A stretch of 64,000 bases of DNA from Aeromonas sanarellii. Its GTDB lineage: Bacteria; Pseudomonadota; Gammaproteobacteria; Enterobacterales; Aeromonadaceae. Under the pieces are notes generated by a model. The model was not told the origin of the DNA. It made no database searches and was given only the letters and a program-made list of their open reading frames with translations. Below are positions 34,856-51,305 of the stretch, piece after piece (position 1 is the stretch's first letter; each line of letters opens with the position of its first letter). Location of the stretch: assembly GCF_000820085.1 (NCBI RefSeq), contig NZ_CDBN01000063.1, forward strand, positions 1 to 64,000, read 5' to 3'. Made by a program: the position numbers and the translations under genes.

Positions 34856-35606
34856 TTAATTCTCCAGGGCCGGGTGGGTGCTGCCGCAGACCGGGCAATC
34901 GGGGTCGGGAGCCAGCGTGAGGGTCTGCCACTGATGGGTCAACGCATCGAAGCGGCGCAGAGTGCCCGCGACCGGGCTCGGCATCCCGAGCAGCAGTTTC
35001 AGTGCCTCCAGCGCCTGCAAAGAGCCCATCACTCCCACCAGCGGGCCGGTGACGCCGCTGGTCTCGCAGCTCTGGCTCACCTTGGTATCCAGCGGATAGA
35101 GGCAGGCGTAGCAGGCGTGCTCACTGCTGGTACGCACCATCAGCTGCCCCTGCCAGCCCACTGCTGCGGCACAGACCCAGGGCTTGCCCTGGGCCACGCA
35201 GGCGGCGTTGATGGCCTGGCGGGTGGCGAGGTTGTCGCAGCAGTCGATCACCAGATCTACCTCGGCCACAAACTCCGGTAGGCTCGCGGCATCGAGTCGC
35301 TGATTGATGGCAATCAGCTCCACCAGCGGGTTGTGGGCAGCCAACCGCTCCCGGGCCAGCTCCGCCTTGGAGTGGTTGACCGCCTCGCTATCGAACAGGA
35401 TCTGGCGCGGCAAGTTGCTGGAGTCCACCGTGTCGCCATCGGCGAGCCAGAGGGTGCCCACCCCGGCACCGGCGAGATAGAGGGCCAGCGGCGAGCCGAG
35501 CCCGCCGAGGCCCACGATCAGCACGGACTTATCTTTGAGCCGCGCCTGACCCGCCTCCCCCACTTCAGCCAGCATCAGCTGGCGGCCGTATCGCAAATAC
35601 TCAGCA

Positions 35607-35617
<11 letters not shown>
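34856..35617 (-). CDS. thiF: ThiS adenylyltransferase ThiF
   Basis: A 253-residue E1-like enzyme. Nucleotide motif [19 protein letters not shown], the arginine-containing SSNLPRQIL, and zinc-binding CYAC and CPVCGS. Cys in [11 protein letters not shown] is the expected sulfur-transfer position. I start it at ATG 35617 ([16 protein letters not shown]), which overlaps the thiDE end by 11 bp. The upstream in-frame start adds residues from the overlap only. Confidence 0.93.
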
Positions 35618-39534
<3,917 letters not shown>

Positions 39535-39628
39535 TTGTTTCCCTTCGCAGGTCTTAACCTGATCAGGTTCCACGGATCCCGAATTAACGGTCTCAGCTTA
39601 GCGTCGTTCGACGGTCAGCACTCCGACA
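39535..39628 (-). ncRNA. TPP riboswitch (THI element)
   Basis: On the minus strand the conserved blocks occur in order: GTCGGAGTGC, GCTGAGA, then AACCTGATCAGGTTAAGACC and TGCGAAGGGAA. These are the CUGAGA pyrimidine-sensing loop and the ACCUGAUC/GCGAAGGGA pyrophosphate-binding half of the TPP aptamer. It lies upstream of thiC and predicts repression by thiamine pyrophosphate. Confidence 0.94.
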
Positions 39629-39722
39629 AGATGGCGCCAGTATATATGGCTTATTTTTTTACTCAACCATGATTTTTTCACTACAATGAATCTTGTTCAT
39701 TAACATAGGGATGATGTTTATT

Positions 39723-41255
39723 ATGAACCACAAAAAGACACTTATTCTTGGCATGTGCTGCTTCGGCTTATATGGATGCGACAGTAGCAATGACAGCAAG
39801 ACTCTGGCTGAACAACTCGTGTATGACTCTGCAACACAGGTTATTGAAGACGACCCACATACATCAGTATTTATCTCAGCCTTGAAGATGACTGGGTTGG
39901 ATACAAGCAAGATAAAAAACATATCCTTCCACATAAAAACAAAAGACGGAAATTTCGCCAAGCCTGTCTCTGCCACATATGATTGGAACTACCTGTCCAG
40001 CAACGGGTTATACGACAGTGCCAATAACAGCATGCAGATTCCGATATTTGGCCTCTACAGCGACTATCTGAATGAACTCACGATAGACATCCAGTATGTT
40101 GATGACAGCATCTACTCATTTCAAAAGATGGTCCCTGCGGCCACCTATGTTGATAGTGCGGGCATTTATGACAACGTTGGCATCAGCATCAAGCCAACCG
40201 CCACACCGAGTTACAGTTATTTTTATCTGAAAGGGGCTCTCAAATCTCCCATCATCATGGATATCGATGGCGAGGTTCGTTGGGATGCTGATATTAAAAG
40301 AGTATCCAGTTCATCTGCTTTTATAAACAACACATTCTGGACAGGCAATATTAAAAGCGCAGCCACCGCTATTGATGTACTATCTCTATATGGAAAGTCT
40401 GAAGTCTTGCATATCAATGGTACAGCGATGGGTAGTGATGCATATTTCCACCATAATATAGATCCGGGTAAAAATGGTATATTGATTGAACTCGATGGCA
40501 CCACTGACGGAGCGTTAAAAATAGAGTCTTTTTTAAGTGAGATAGACGAGTCAGGCAATGTGATTAAAGAGTGGGATCTCGGTAAAATATTTTCTGATTA
40601 TATGCTACAGGAAGGGGATGACCCCAGCAATTTTGTCAGAGATGGTGTGGACTGGTTCCACATGAATGCTGCTACCTATGACCCTGCCGATGACACCTTG
40701 CTGGTCTCCAGCCGTGAAAACTTCGTGGTAAAGCTGGATTATAACACGGGTAAAATCATCTGGTTGCTGGGGGACGAGACCAAGCACTGGTACTCCTACC
40801 CTTCTCTACAAAAGTTGGCCTTGTCACTCTCCTCAGGGCAAGTGCCTATAGGGCAGCATGCCGTATCTATCACCAAAGAAGGGAAATTGATGCTGTTCAA
40901 CAACGGCCTGAAGAGTTTCAATCATCCTTCTAGCTCCCCTGCTGGCATCAACCTCGCAACCAGCCAGACAGCCATCTTTGATATTGATAGTCAGAACAAA
41001 ACTGGCCAGATGATTTGGAGTTTTGACGATGGTATTTATTCGGATATCTGCTCGAGTATCTATCAGGACCAGCTATCTGCCCAAGGGGACTTTCTGATCA
41101 ACTACGCCGCCGCCGACGGCAGAACCCGTGTCATCATTCAGGGGATCAACAAGGATAAACAGAAACTGTTCGAGTTTACCTACCCAAGCCCGACTCCCTG
41201 TGCCACCTCCTGGAACGCCATCCAGATCCCTCTCGAAAACATTCACTTCCAATAA
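39723..41255 (+). CDS. Aryl-sulfate sulfotransferase (AssT-like lipoprotein)
   Basis: A 510-residue protein, AT-rich compared with its neighbours. Signal peptide with lipobox LYGC (Cys19) predicts a periplasmic lipoprotein. The beta-propeller core contains the AssT active-site pattern: HH at 243-244, DWFHMN (His313), Arg331 exactly 18 residues later in SSREN, and GQHAV (His379), which corresponds to the sulfated catalytic His of E. coli AssT. The enzyme moves sulfate between phenolic compounds without PAPS. The dsbL/dsbI partner genes found with assT in uropathogenic E. coli are absent. Start unresolved (39714 is also possible). Likely acquired horizontally. Confidence 0.87.
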   Translation: MNHKKTLILGMCCFGLYGCDSSNDSKTLAEQLVYDSATQVIEDDPHTSVFISALKMTGLDTSKIKNISFHIKTKDGNFAKPVSATYDWNYLSSNGLYDSANNSMQIPIFGLYSDYLNELTIDIQYVDDSIYSFQKMVPAATYVDSAGIYDNVGISIKPTATPSYSYFYLKGALKSPIIMDIDGEVRWDADIKRVSSSSAFINNTFWTGNIKSAATAIDVLSLYGKSEVLHINGTAMGSDAYFHHNIDPGKNGILIELDGTTDGALKIESFLSEIDESGNVIKEWDLGKIFSDYMLQEGDDPSNFVRDGVDWFHMNAATYDPADDTLLVSSRENFVVKLDYNTGKIIWLLGDETKHWYSYPSLQKLALSLSSGQVPIGQHAVSITKEGKLMLFNNGLKSFNHPSSSPAGINLATSQTAIFDIDSQNKTGQMIWSFDDGIYSDICSSIYQDQLSAQGDFLINYAAADGRTRVIIQGINKDKQKLFEFTYPSPTPCATSWNAIQIPLENIHFQ

Positions 41256-41257
41256 AC

Positions 41258-41292
41258 AACAAGCTAGCGCCACCCGTAGCGCTAGCTTGTTA
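41258..41292. terminator. Terminator between assT and the convergent gene
   Basis: ACAAGCTAGCGC and GCGCTAGCTTGT form a 12-bp perfect stem with an 8-base loop, then TTAG. It overlaps the stop of the convergent minus-strand gene. Confidence 0.8.
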
Positions 41293-41763
41293 GTCATCTT
41301 CCGGATTGGGGATCAGGATCTCGGTGAGGCGGCCCTCCTCATCCCGGCTCAGCACCAGGCGGCGACCCGGTTGCAGATCGGCGACGCTGCCGTTGATCCA
41401 GCGAGTGTCGGTATCAAACACCAGCACGCCGAGACCCTGTAGCAGCAATGCCTGCCCCGAGTGGGTGAGCAGTCGATCCTCCGCTCGCCGCCAGTTGGCC
41501 CCGAGCGCCGGATCCGGCGCCCCGTCGAGCACCCGGATCGTCTCGGCCACGCCGTAACGGCTCTGGATCGCGAGGCGCATGCCGGGCACGAGCCCGTCGG
41601 GCTGGGTCACACCGTGCAGCTCGGCACTGCCGAGCTCCAGCTCGGCCCCCTGGAATTGCAGGCGCACCCCGTCGTTGTGCTCCAGCTCCACCAGCCAGAG
41701 CTCGGCGTCGTCGGCGAGGGTGCAGAAGGGCAACAGCAGCAGGCAGAGTGCGGTTCTGGTCAT
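41290..41763 (-). CDS. Secreted protein, DUF5666-like
   Basis: A 157-residue exported protein: signal peptide MTRTALCLLLLPFCTLA with cleavage near ADDAEL. The remainder is beta-rich (LELGSAELHGV, GMRLAIQSRYG, GRRLVLSRDEEGRL), suggesting small OB-like barrels as in DUF5666 proteins, which also have short strands with VxG turns. It has no enzyme motif. It sits beside a second small exported protein of similar style and a divergent two-component system; a link to the sensor is only suggested by position. Confidence 0.6.
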   Translation of the reverse strand: MTRTALCLLLLPFCTLADDAELWLVELEHNDGVRLQFQGAELELGSAELHGVTQPDGLVPGMRLAIQSRYGVAETIRVLDGAPDPALGANWRRAEDRLLTHSGQALLLQGLGVLVFDTDTRWINGSVADLQPGRRLVLSRDEEGRLTEILIPNPEDD

Positions 41764-41841
41764 GGCTGGCGGTCCAGGGTCACGGGATGAGGTTTAACTA
41801 TGGGCCTGGACGGGCCATTTTTCCGGTCTCCCGCGACCGGC

Positions 41842-42270
41842 TCAGTCATCCTCCCGGCACTGGCTCAGGCGCATGCCGTCAAACCTGCACTCCAGCTCCA
41901 GCCAGCGCCCCTCGAACGGAGCCAGACTCCCATCCGAGGTGACATAACCCCAGATGCGGCCCCCCTCCACCGGCCCCTCCAGCTCCATCTCGTCCTCCTC
42001 TTCCAGCGGCTCCACCTCGCGAACGAGCCGCCGCGCCCCCTGTGCCGTCTCCTGCACCACCCCTTCCAGATCGACCCAGGTCCCGCCGAGATCGTCCTCA
42101 TCCAGCCCGTCCTTGAAGCGGGTGCGCTCGTCGATCACGAAGGGAATGCCGTTGACCATCAACTGGCCAAGCTGCCAGCTGGTGCGGCCCGTGAGCTTGA
42201 ACTCGGCCGCCTGCGCCAGACCAAAAGGCAATAGAATCAATAACCAGAAGGCGCGGAGAGACTTCTTCAT
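41842..42270 (-). CDS. Secreted protein, DUF5666-like
   Basis: A 142-residue exported protein: signal peptide MKKSLRAFWLLILLPFGLAQA, then AEFKLTGRTSWQLGQLMVNGIPFVIDERT, a beta-barrel-type pattern. A very acidic stretch (EPLEEEDEMELE) and a C-terminal Cys pair (LECRF, SQCRED) follow. It has 78 bp between it and the next minus-strand gene, so the two may form a unit. It is divergent from the response regulator with 90 bp between starts, room for a shared regulatory site. Function unknown. Confidence 0.6.
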   Translation of the reverse strand: MKKSLRAFWLLILLPFGLAQAAEFKLTGRTSWQLGQLMVNGIPFVIDERTRFKDGLDEDDLGGTWVDLEGVVQETAQGARRLVREVEPLEEEDEMELEGPVEGGRIWGYVTSDGSLAPFEGRWLELECRFDGMRLSQCREDD

Positions 42271-42360
42271 CGGGGATCCTCGGGGTTACACTGGCACACA
42301 GGATGACGCATCCGGTGTGAAATGGCCGTGAAATGCCGGCCAGAACCAGGAGATCAAAGC

Positions 42361-43029
42361 ATGAAAATACTGGTGGTGGAAGACAGTCCCCAGGTGGCGG
42401 AGACCATCATGGACTATCTGGAGCTGGCCGGGCACAGGGTGGATTGCGCCTATCACGGTCAGGCCGCCCTGCAACTGCTCGCCGAGCAGCGCTTCGACGT
42501 CATCATCATGGATGTCATGATGCCGCGCCTGGACGGCCTGCGCACCGTGGAGCGGCTGCGCTCGGACGGCATCTCGACCCCGGTGATCTTTCTCACCGCC
42601 CGCGACAGCCTGGAGGACAAGCTGGCAGGCTTCAAGGCGGGAGGGGACGACTACCTGGTCAAGCCCTTCGCCATGGAGGAGCTGGAGGTGCGGCTGCAGG
42701 CCCTGGGCCTGCGCGGCCCCCGAGGTGACATGGGCGCCCTCAGCTTCGGCGACCTGACGGTGGACACCGCCGCCGGTCGCGCCACCCGCGCCGGGGTGGA
42801 GCTCAAACTCGGCAAGATCCCGTTCCAGATCCTCAGCCTGCTGGTGAAACGCGCCCCCCAGCTGGTGACGCGCCAGGAGGTGCTCGACACCGTCTGGGGG
42901 GACGAGGAGCCCGACTCCGATGCCCTGCGCAGTCACATCTATGCCCTGCGCAACGCCCTCGACAAGCCCTTCCCCGCCCCCATGCTGGAGACCCTGCACG
43001 GCCAGGGCTACCGGCTGGTGAAACCATGA
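42361..43029 (+). CDS. OmpR-family response regulator
   Basis: A 222-residue protein. Receiver domain 1-120 with acidic pocket Glu7/Asp8, phospho-acceptor Asp51 (IIMDVMMP), Thr/Ser switch in FLTARD and Lys in YLVKPF. Winged-helix DNA-binding domain (about 130-222) ends GQGYRLVKP. It resembles the QseB/PmrA branch. The start at 42361 with AGGAG upstream gives the canonical MKILVVEDS. Its stop overlaps the kinase ATG (ATGA). Confidence 0.94.
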   Translation: MKILVVEDSPQVAETIMDYLELAGHRVDCAYHGQAALQLLAEQRFDVIIMDVMMPRLDGLRTVERLRSDGISTPVIFLTARDSLEDKLAGFKAGGDDYLVKPFAMEELEVRLQALGLRGPRGDMGALSFGDLTVDTAAGRATRAGVELKLGKIPFQILSLLVKRAPQLVTRQEVLDTVWGDEEPDSDALRSHIYALRNALDKPFPAPMLETLHGQGYRLVKP

Positions 43030-44288
43030 GAGCCCCGCCACCGTCAGACCAGCAGGCCCCGGGCCTGCCGAGCCTGCGCCGACGGCTGGTGCTGGCGCTG
43101 GGAGGGGCCGGCCTGCTGCTGCTGATGATCCTGAGCCTGCTGATGGTGGTGGCCGAGGACAAGATGGAGGAGCTGAGCCTGCGCCACTGGCTGGAGGCCG
43201 AGGCGACCCGCTACGGCGACGACTGGCTGCGCCTGGGACCTGTGGCCCCCGCCCCCAGCCCGCGCCAGTTCTCCAGCTACTGGACCGAGGCGGGCCGCCT
43301 GCCGGCCTGGCTCAAGACCTACCGGAGCCCCGGCTTCTTCGAACACCAGCTGGGAGAGGAGGACAAGCACTTCCTGGTGCGGCCCCATCCGTCCGGTCAG
43401 GGGCTGCTCTATCTGGTGTTCAACGACGACGCCGACGACTATCTGGACCCCTACGAAGACAAGCTGCATCTGGTCACCCGGTTGATCGGCCTGGCCCTGC
43501 TGCTGGGGAGCCTCGCCTTCGGCATCTGGCTGGTGCGCCACATCACCCGCCCCCTGGACAGGCTGCGCCAGCGCGTCGCCCACCTCACCCCGGATCAGGG
43601 GGACTTCGTGCCGGATGCCCCCTGGCAGGAACTGCGCGACATCGAGCTGGCGCTACTGGCGGGCAAGCACGAGGTGGCCGCCGTGTTCGCCCGCGAACAG
43701 GAGTTCAGCCGCTTCGCGAGCCACGAGCTGCGCACCCCCAACATGGTGATCCAGGGCTCCGCCGCCCTGCTCGGCAAGGTGGCGGACCTGCCCGCCCCGG
43801 CGGCCCGCGCCACCGCCCGCATCCGCGCCGCCGCCGACGAGATGGCCCTGCTCACCGAGACCTTCCTGCTGCTGGGGCGCAAGGAGGCCGTGGAGCGTAC
43901 GCCCCAGCAGGTGGCCCCCCTCATTCGCCAGGAGCTGACCCGCCTCGCCCCCCTGCTGCAACGGGAGGCGCTGGACATTTGGCTGCAACTGGACGAGGAG
44001 AGCGAGGTAGAGGCTCCCCTCTCCCTGCTCGCCATTGCGCTCGGCAACCTCTTGAAAAACGCCCTGAGCTACGCCGAGGGCCATATCGAGATCGCGCTGC
44101 ACGAACGGGTGCTCACCATCAGCAACCCCACGACAGCCGCACCGGATCAGATCCTGGGCTACGGCTGTGGCCTCACCATCATCCAGCGCATCTGCGAGAA
44201 GCTGGGCTGGCAGATAGAGACCCGGCTGGAGGACGGCGTTTTCAGCGCCCGGCTGGCGATGATCGCCGGCGACCCCGGGGCGGCATAG
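43026..44288 (+). CDS. Sensor histidine kinase with atypical ATPase motifs
   Basis: A 420-residue inner-membrane kinase. Membrane helices at about 18-43 and 150-172 bound a periplasmic domain of about 105 residues. A HAMP-like linker follows (RHITRPLDRLRQRV), then the H-box FASHELRTPNMVIQG with His233. The N-box is LLKNALSYAEG, with one Asn. The G1 box (DxGxG) is not visible: ISNPTTAAPDQIL stands in its place, followed by a G2-like GYGCGLTIIQRI. It may be a divergent HATPase of the kind seen in Vibrio/Aeromonas kinases or a weak kinase. Signal unknown. Confidence 0.92.
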   Translation: MRAPPPSDQQAPGLPSLRRRLVLALGGAGLLLLMILSLLMVVAEDKMEELSLRHWLEAEATRYGDDWLRLGPVAPAPSPRQFSSYWTEAGRLPAWLKTYRSPGFFEHQLGEEDKHFLVRPHPSGQGLLYLVFNDDADDYLDPYEDKLHLVTRLIGLALLLGSLAFGIWLVRHITRPLDRLRQRVAHLTPDQGDFVPDAPWQELRDIELALLAGKHEVAAVFAREQEFSRFASHELRTPNMVIQGSAALLGKVADLPAPAARATARIRAAADEMALLTETFLLLGRKEAVERTPQQVAPLIRQELTRLAPLLQREALDIWLQLDEESEVEAPLSLLAIALGNLLKNALSYAEGHIEIALHERVLTISNPTTAAPDQILGYGCGLTIIQRICEKLGWQIETRLEDGVFSARLAMIAGDPGAA

Positions 44289-44303
44289 CCCCCTAATACC
44301 CGG

Positions 44304-44340
44304 CCCTTCTCCCCGGCGATTCAACAGAGTGGGAGAAGGG
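44304..44340. repeat. C/G-rich palindrome after the kinase gene
   Basis: CCCTTCTCCC and GGGAGAAGGG form a 10-bp perfect stem with a 17-base loop. Same family style as the elements at 17088 and 33741. The following 120 bp hold further partial copies and no gene. Confidence 0.5.
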
Positions 44341-44463
44341 AGACTCCCCCTGGTAAACCATCACGGCTCGCGGTGACAACCGCAGACCAACGACGATTAC
44401 CCAGCACCACCGAACAGTGCTCTCTCCCTTCGAAAGAGGGCACTGCGGCACCAACCAGATAGC

Positions 44464-44494
44464 AACAAGGCGCCCGAGGGCGCCCTGTTTTATC
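44464..44494. terminator. Terminator between the two-component operon and rimK
   Basis: AACAAGGCGCCC-GA-GGGCGCCCTGTTTT is a 12-bp stem with one mismatch and a T-run on the plus strand. It also lies after rimK on the minus strand. Confidence 0.8.
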
Positions 44495-44515
44495 TGTCTG
44501 ACACTCGTTTGGGAC

Positions 44516-45412
44516 TCATTCCGCCGGCTTGTGCTTGCGACTCGCCTTGAGCTCCAGATACTCGATGATCTTGCCCGCCACGTCCTTGCCGGAGGCGGCC
44601 TCCACCCCCTGCAGGCCGGGGGAGGAGTTCACCTCCAGCACCAGGGGGCCGCGGGCGCTGCGCAGTATGTCCACCCCAGCCACGTCCAGCCCCATGATCT
44701 TGGCGGCCTGCACCGCGGTCGCCCGCTCCTCCGGGGTGATCTTGATGGCCGAGGCCTCGCCGCCCCGGTGCAGGTTGGAGCGAAACTCCCCCGGCTGGGC
44801 CTGGCGGCGCATGGCGGCCACCACCTTGCCGTTGACCACCAGGCAGCGGATGTCGGCGCCGTTCGCCTCGCGGATATACTCCTGCACCAGGATGTTGTTG
44901 TTGGTCTGGATGAAGGCCTCGATCACGCTCTCGGCGGCCTTCTGGGTCTCGCACAGCACCACCCCTATCCCCTGGGTCCCCTCCAGCAGCTTCACCACCA
45001 GGGGCGCCCCGCCCACCATGGTGATGAGGTCGGGCACGTCGTGGGTACTGTGGGCATAGCCGGTGATGGGCAGGCCTATGCCGTGACGGGAGAGCAGCTG
45101 CATGGCGCGCAGCTTGTCCCGGGAGCGGGAGATGGCCACCGAGCTGTTGAGGGCCATGGTGTTCATCATCTCGAACTGGCGCAGCACGGCGGTGCCGTAG
45201 AAGGTGATGCTGGCCCCGATGCGCGGGATCACGGCGTCATAGCTCTCCAGCTCCCGTCCTTCGTAGTGGATGGAGGGATTGTGGGAGGCGATGTTCATGT
45301 AGCAGCGCAGGGTGTCGAGCACCTCGACCTGGTGCCCGCGGGCCCGGGCCACCTCGACCAGGCGGCGGGTGGAGTAGTTGTTGGGCTCGCGGGATAAGAT
45401 GGCAATATTCAT
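44516..45412 (-). CDS. rimK: Ribosomal S6 glutamate ligase RimK
   Basis: A 298-residue ATP-grasp ligase adding glutamates to the C-terminus of ribosomal protein S6. The ATP-grasp elements [32 protein letters not shown] and [15 protein letters not shown] (Mg ligands) are intact. Family length is about 300. I start it at ATG 45412 ([18 protein letters not shown]), the conserved N-terminus; the longer open frame is not protein-like. Monocistronic, with metH on the same strand 238 bp upstream. Confidence 0.95.
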   Translation of the reverse strand: MNIAILSREPNNYSTRRLVEVARARGHQVEVLDTLRCYMNIASHNPSIHYEGRELESYDAVIPRIGASITFYGTAVLRQFEMMNTMALNSSVAISRSRDKLRAMQLLSRHGIGLPITGYAHSTHDVPDLITMVGGAPLVVKLLEGTQGIGVVLCETQKAAESVIEAFIQTNNNILVQEYIREANGADIRCLVVNGKVVAAMRRQAQPGEFRSNLHRGGEASAIKITPEERATAVQAAKIMGLDVAGVDILRSARGPLVLEVNSSPGLQGVEAASGKDVAGKIIEYLELKASRKHKPAE

Positions 45413-45650
45413 GGCGATTCCGCTAGAAGGCTGTGCCTGGGCAGGATGGGGCGGGAGAGTATAAAGTGCCACAGCGCCAAGACAACGCCAATTGTTTATC
45501 CTGACAACAAGGCAAACCACGCAGAACTCCGCTATGCCATCCCGTTGTCATCCAGATGTCACACGGCGGCACCAGACTGGTCTGTCCCCCAGCACAGGAT
45601 GCCGCCGTTGTTCGTCAAAGATCAATCTGGATTGACCCGGTCGCCACGCC

Positions 45651-49346
<3,696 letters not shown>

Positions 49347-49551
49347 CGCTCGTACCCCTTACATCCATGCAACTGCGTGATGCCCATCCTAGCAGCAATC
49401 AAATCAAATGGAAATCTAGCCGTCTATCTGTCCGTATCGGCGATTAAATATAACCATAAATAGGTAATGAGCGGGCACTAGCCCGGGAGTACCCTATGCC
49501 CGTCCTCAATAGGGATACGTGCTTGCTGTTTACTAAAGAGAAAAAATAACT

Positions 49552-50829
49552 ATGAGCGTCTACTACACACTCTGCTTCCTGGCAGCCCTGGCGATCTTCA
49601 TCGCCTTTGCCAACCAGTATGTTGTGAAGATCCAGACCACCATCGCCATCACCGCGGGATCCATGCTGATCTCCGCCCTGATGGTGCTGTTTGGTAAGTT
49701 GGGATGGTTCAACCTGGAACCTCTGGCCGTCGAGACCATGGAAAGCATCGACTTCCAGAACTTCCTGCTGAAGGGGATCCTGGGCTTCCTGCTGTTCGCC
49801 GGTGGCCTTGGCATCAACCTCAAGGCATTGCGCAGCCAGAAGTGGGAGATCACCATTCTCTCCATAGTGGCGACCCTGCTCTCCACCTTCATCATCGGCT
49901 ACGGCTTCTGGTTCATCGCCAGGCTGCTGGGCTGGGAGCTGCCGCTGGTCTACTGCATGCTGTTCGGTGCCCTGATCTCCCCCACCGACCCCATCGCCGT
50001 GCTGGCCATCGTCAAGAAGATGAAGGCGCCGCCCCAGATAGCCATCCAGATCGAGGGGGAATCCCTGTTCAACGACGGGGTCGGCCTGGTGATCTTCGCC
50101 ACCGTGTTTGCCGTGGCCTTTGGCGGTGTCGAGCCCACCTTCACCAGCGTGGCCGGCCTGTTCCTGCATGAGGCCCTCGGCGGCATCCTGTTCGGTGCCG
50201 TGCTGGGCCTCATCGCTCACGTGATGATCAGCGCCACCGACGACGGCTCCCTGGAGCTGCTGCTGACCCTCTGCATCCCCACCGCGGGCTTCGCCTTCGC
50301 CAACATGATCGGCGTCTCCGGCGCCCTGGCCATGGTGGTGACCGGCATCATGATCGGCAACTGGACCCGTCACAGCGGTTTCTCCGAGCAGAGCAGCCAC
50401 CACCTGGATCACTTCTGGGAGTTGATGGACCAGTTCCTCAACGCCCTGCTGTTCCTGCTGATCGGTCTGGCCCTGGTGCTGCTGGATCTCGCCTGGCAAG
50501 ACTGGATCCTGCTGGTCATCGCGGTGCCGCTCTGCCTGGCCGCCCGCTTCGTCAGCGTCTCCCTGCCCTACGTGGCCTTCCGCCGCTATCGCAGCTACAA
50601 CACCTTCTCGGTGCGCATCCTGACCTGGGGCGGCCTGCGCGGCGGCCTGGCCATGGCCATGGCCCTGGCGCTGCCCTCCGGCGTCATGGTGCTGCCGGAG
50701 CACGGCGTCGACCTGCGGGAAGTGATCCTGGTGATGACCTACTCGGTGGTGATGTTCTCCATCGTGGTACAGGGCATGACCATCACCCCCATGATCACCG
50801 CCGCCAAGAGGGCCTGCGGCGACGCCTGA
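49552..50829 (+). CDS. CPA1-type cation/proton antiporter (NhaP-like)
   Basis: A 425-residue inner-membrane protein with 12-13 helices. The ion-binding motifs of the CPA1 branch are in place: ALISPTDPIAVLAI and GESLFNDGVGLV (the ND pair), plus SYNTFSVRILTWGGLRGGLAMA. Na+(K+)/H+ exchange is expected; ion specificity cannot be told. There is no C-terminal TrkA or cyclic-nucleotide domain. ATG 49552 follows AAAGAG. A strong terminator follows. Confidence 0.9.
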   Translation: MSVYYTLCFLAALAIFIAFANQYVVKIQTTIAITAGSMLISALMVLFGKLGWFNLEPLAVETMESIDFQNFLLKGILGFLLFAGGLGINLKALRSQKWEITILSIVATLLSTFIIGYGFWFIARLLGWELPLVYCMLFGALISPTDPIAVLAIVKKMKAPPQIAIQIEGESLFNDGVGLVIFATVFAVAFGGVEPTFTSVAGLFLHEALGGILFGAVLGLIAHVMISATDDGSLELLLTLCIPTAGFAFANMIGVSGALAMVVTGIMIGNWTRHSGFSEQSSHHLDHFWELMDQFLNALLFLLIGLALVLLDLAWQDWILLVIAVPLCLAARFVSVSLPYVAFRRYRSYNTFSVRILTWGGLRGGLAMAMALALPSGVMVLPEHGVDLREVILVMTYSVVMFSIVVQGMTITPMITAAKRACGDA

Positions 50830-50859
50830 GTCGCCCGCATCCCCTGACAGACAAGGCAC

Positions 50860-50884
50860 AAAGGGCTCCCTCGGGAGCCCTTTT
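50860..50884 (+). terminator. Terminator of the antiporter gene
   Basis: AAGGGCTCCC-TC-GGGAGCCCTTTT: a 10-bp perfect stem with a 2-base loop, then a T-run. Confidence 0.93.
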
Positions 50885-51305
50885 GTCGTCACCGCGACAG
50901 TGAAAAATGAGGGAATGCTGGATGGCAGTACAATGAGTGTTTGCTTTTTATGCATTTTGAAGAGAGAATGCGCGCCGGCTAGTCAATCAGCCCTGATTAT
51001 GTTCGCAATGCTTCACCTCACGATGAATCCTGCCAGTACCTACATAACCTCCCTCTGATTTACTCGCCTTGAGAACCGTTCAGGCTGTCTGCCTGCGTTG
51101 CCCGGCTCTCACGGTGCAGACCCGATCTGCCCATCCATTGGTCTATGCATGTCGCATAGGTCTTGGAGCCTTCCTTGAAAGTGCAGACGCCCCTTATCCG
51201 GGCTGGGTATTCCTGCGCGCCTGTCAGCCAGAACGCTGACCGCGCCCATCGACCTGACATTTGCCAACACAAGGAGCAAACACTTAATTTATATAGAGAA
51301 ATACC
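50885..51305 (+). other. Structured intergenic region, possible leader RNA
   Basis: About 420 bp without a normal gene. A 19-codon ORF (50999-51058, MFAMLHLTMNPASTYITSL) is followed by short perfect hairpins: CAGGC/GCCTG (51081-51095) inside TGAG/CTCA arms, GCAGA/TCTGC (51116-51130), CTATGC/GCATAG (51143-51159) and GTCAGC/GCTGAC (51223-51240). GTGCAGAC occurs twice (51114, 51181). No known riboswitch consensus (TPP, FMN, cobalamin, lysine, glycine, GEMM) is recognisable. It leads to a 58-residue ORF, so it may be a regulatory 5-prime leader or a small RNA. Confidence 0.35.

Noticed and set aside
49347-49551. MetJ or MetR site upstream of metH
   Set aside because: CTAGCCGTCTATCTGTC only loosely fits adjoining MetJ boxes, and no clean TGAA-N5-TTCA was seen. 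Too weak to list as a site.
50885-51300. Known riboswitch (c-di-GMP, cobalamin, lysine, glycine or Mg type) in the leader before 51306
   Set aside because: I looked for the core sequence of each and found none; reported only as an unclassified structured region.
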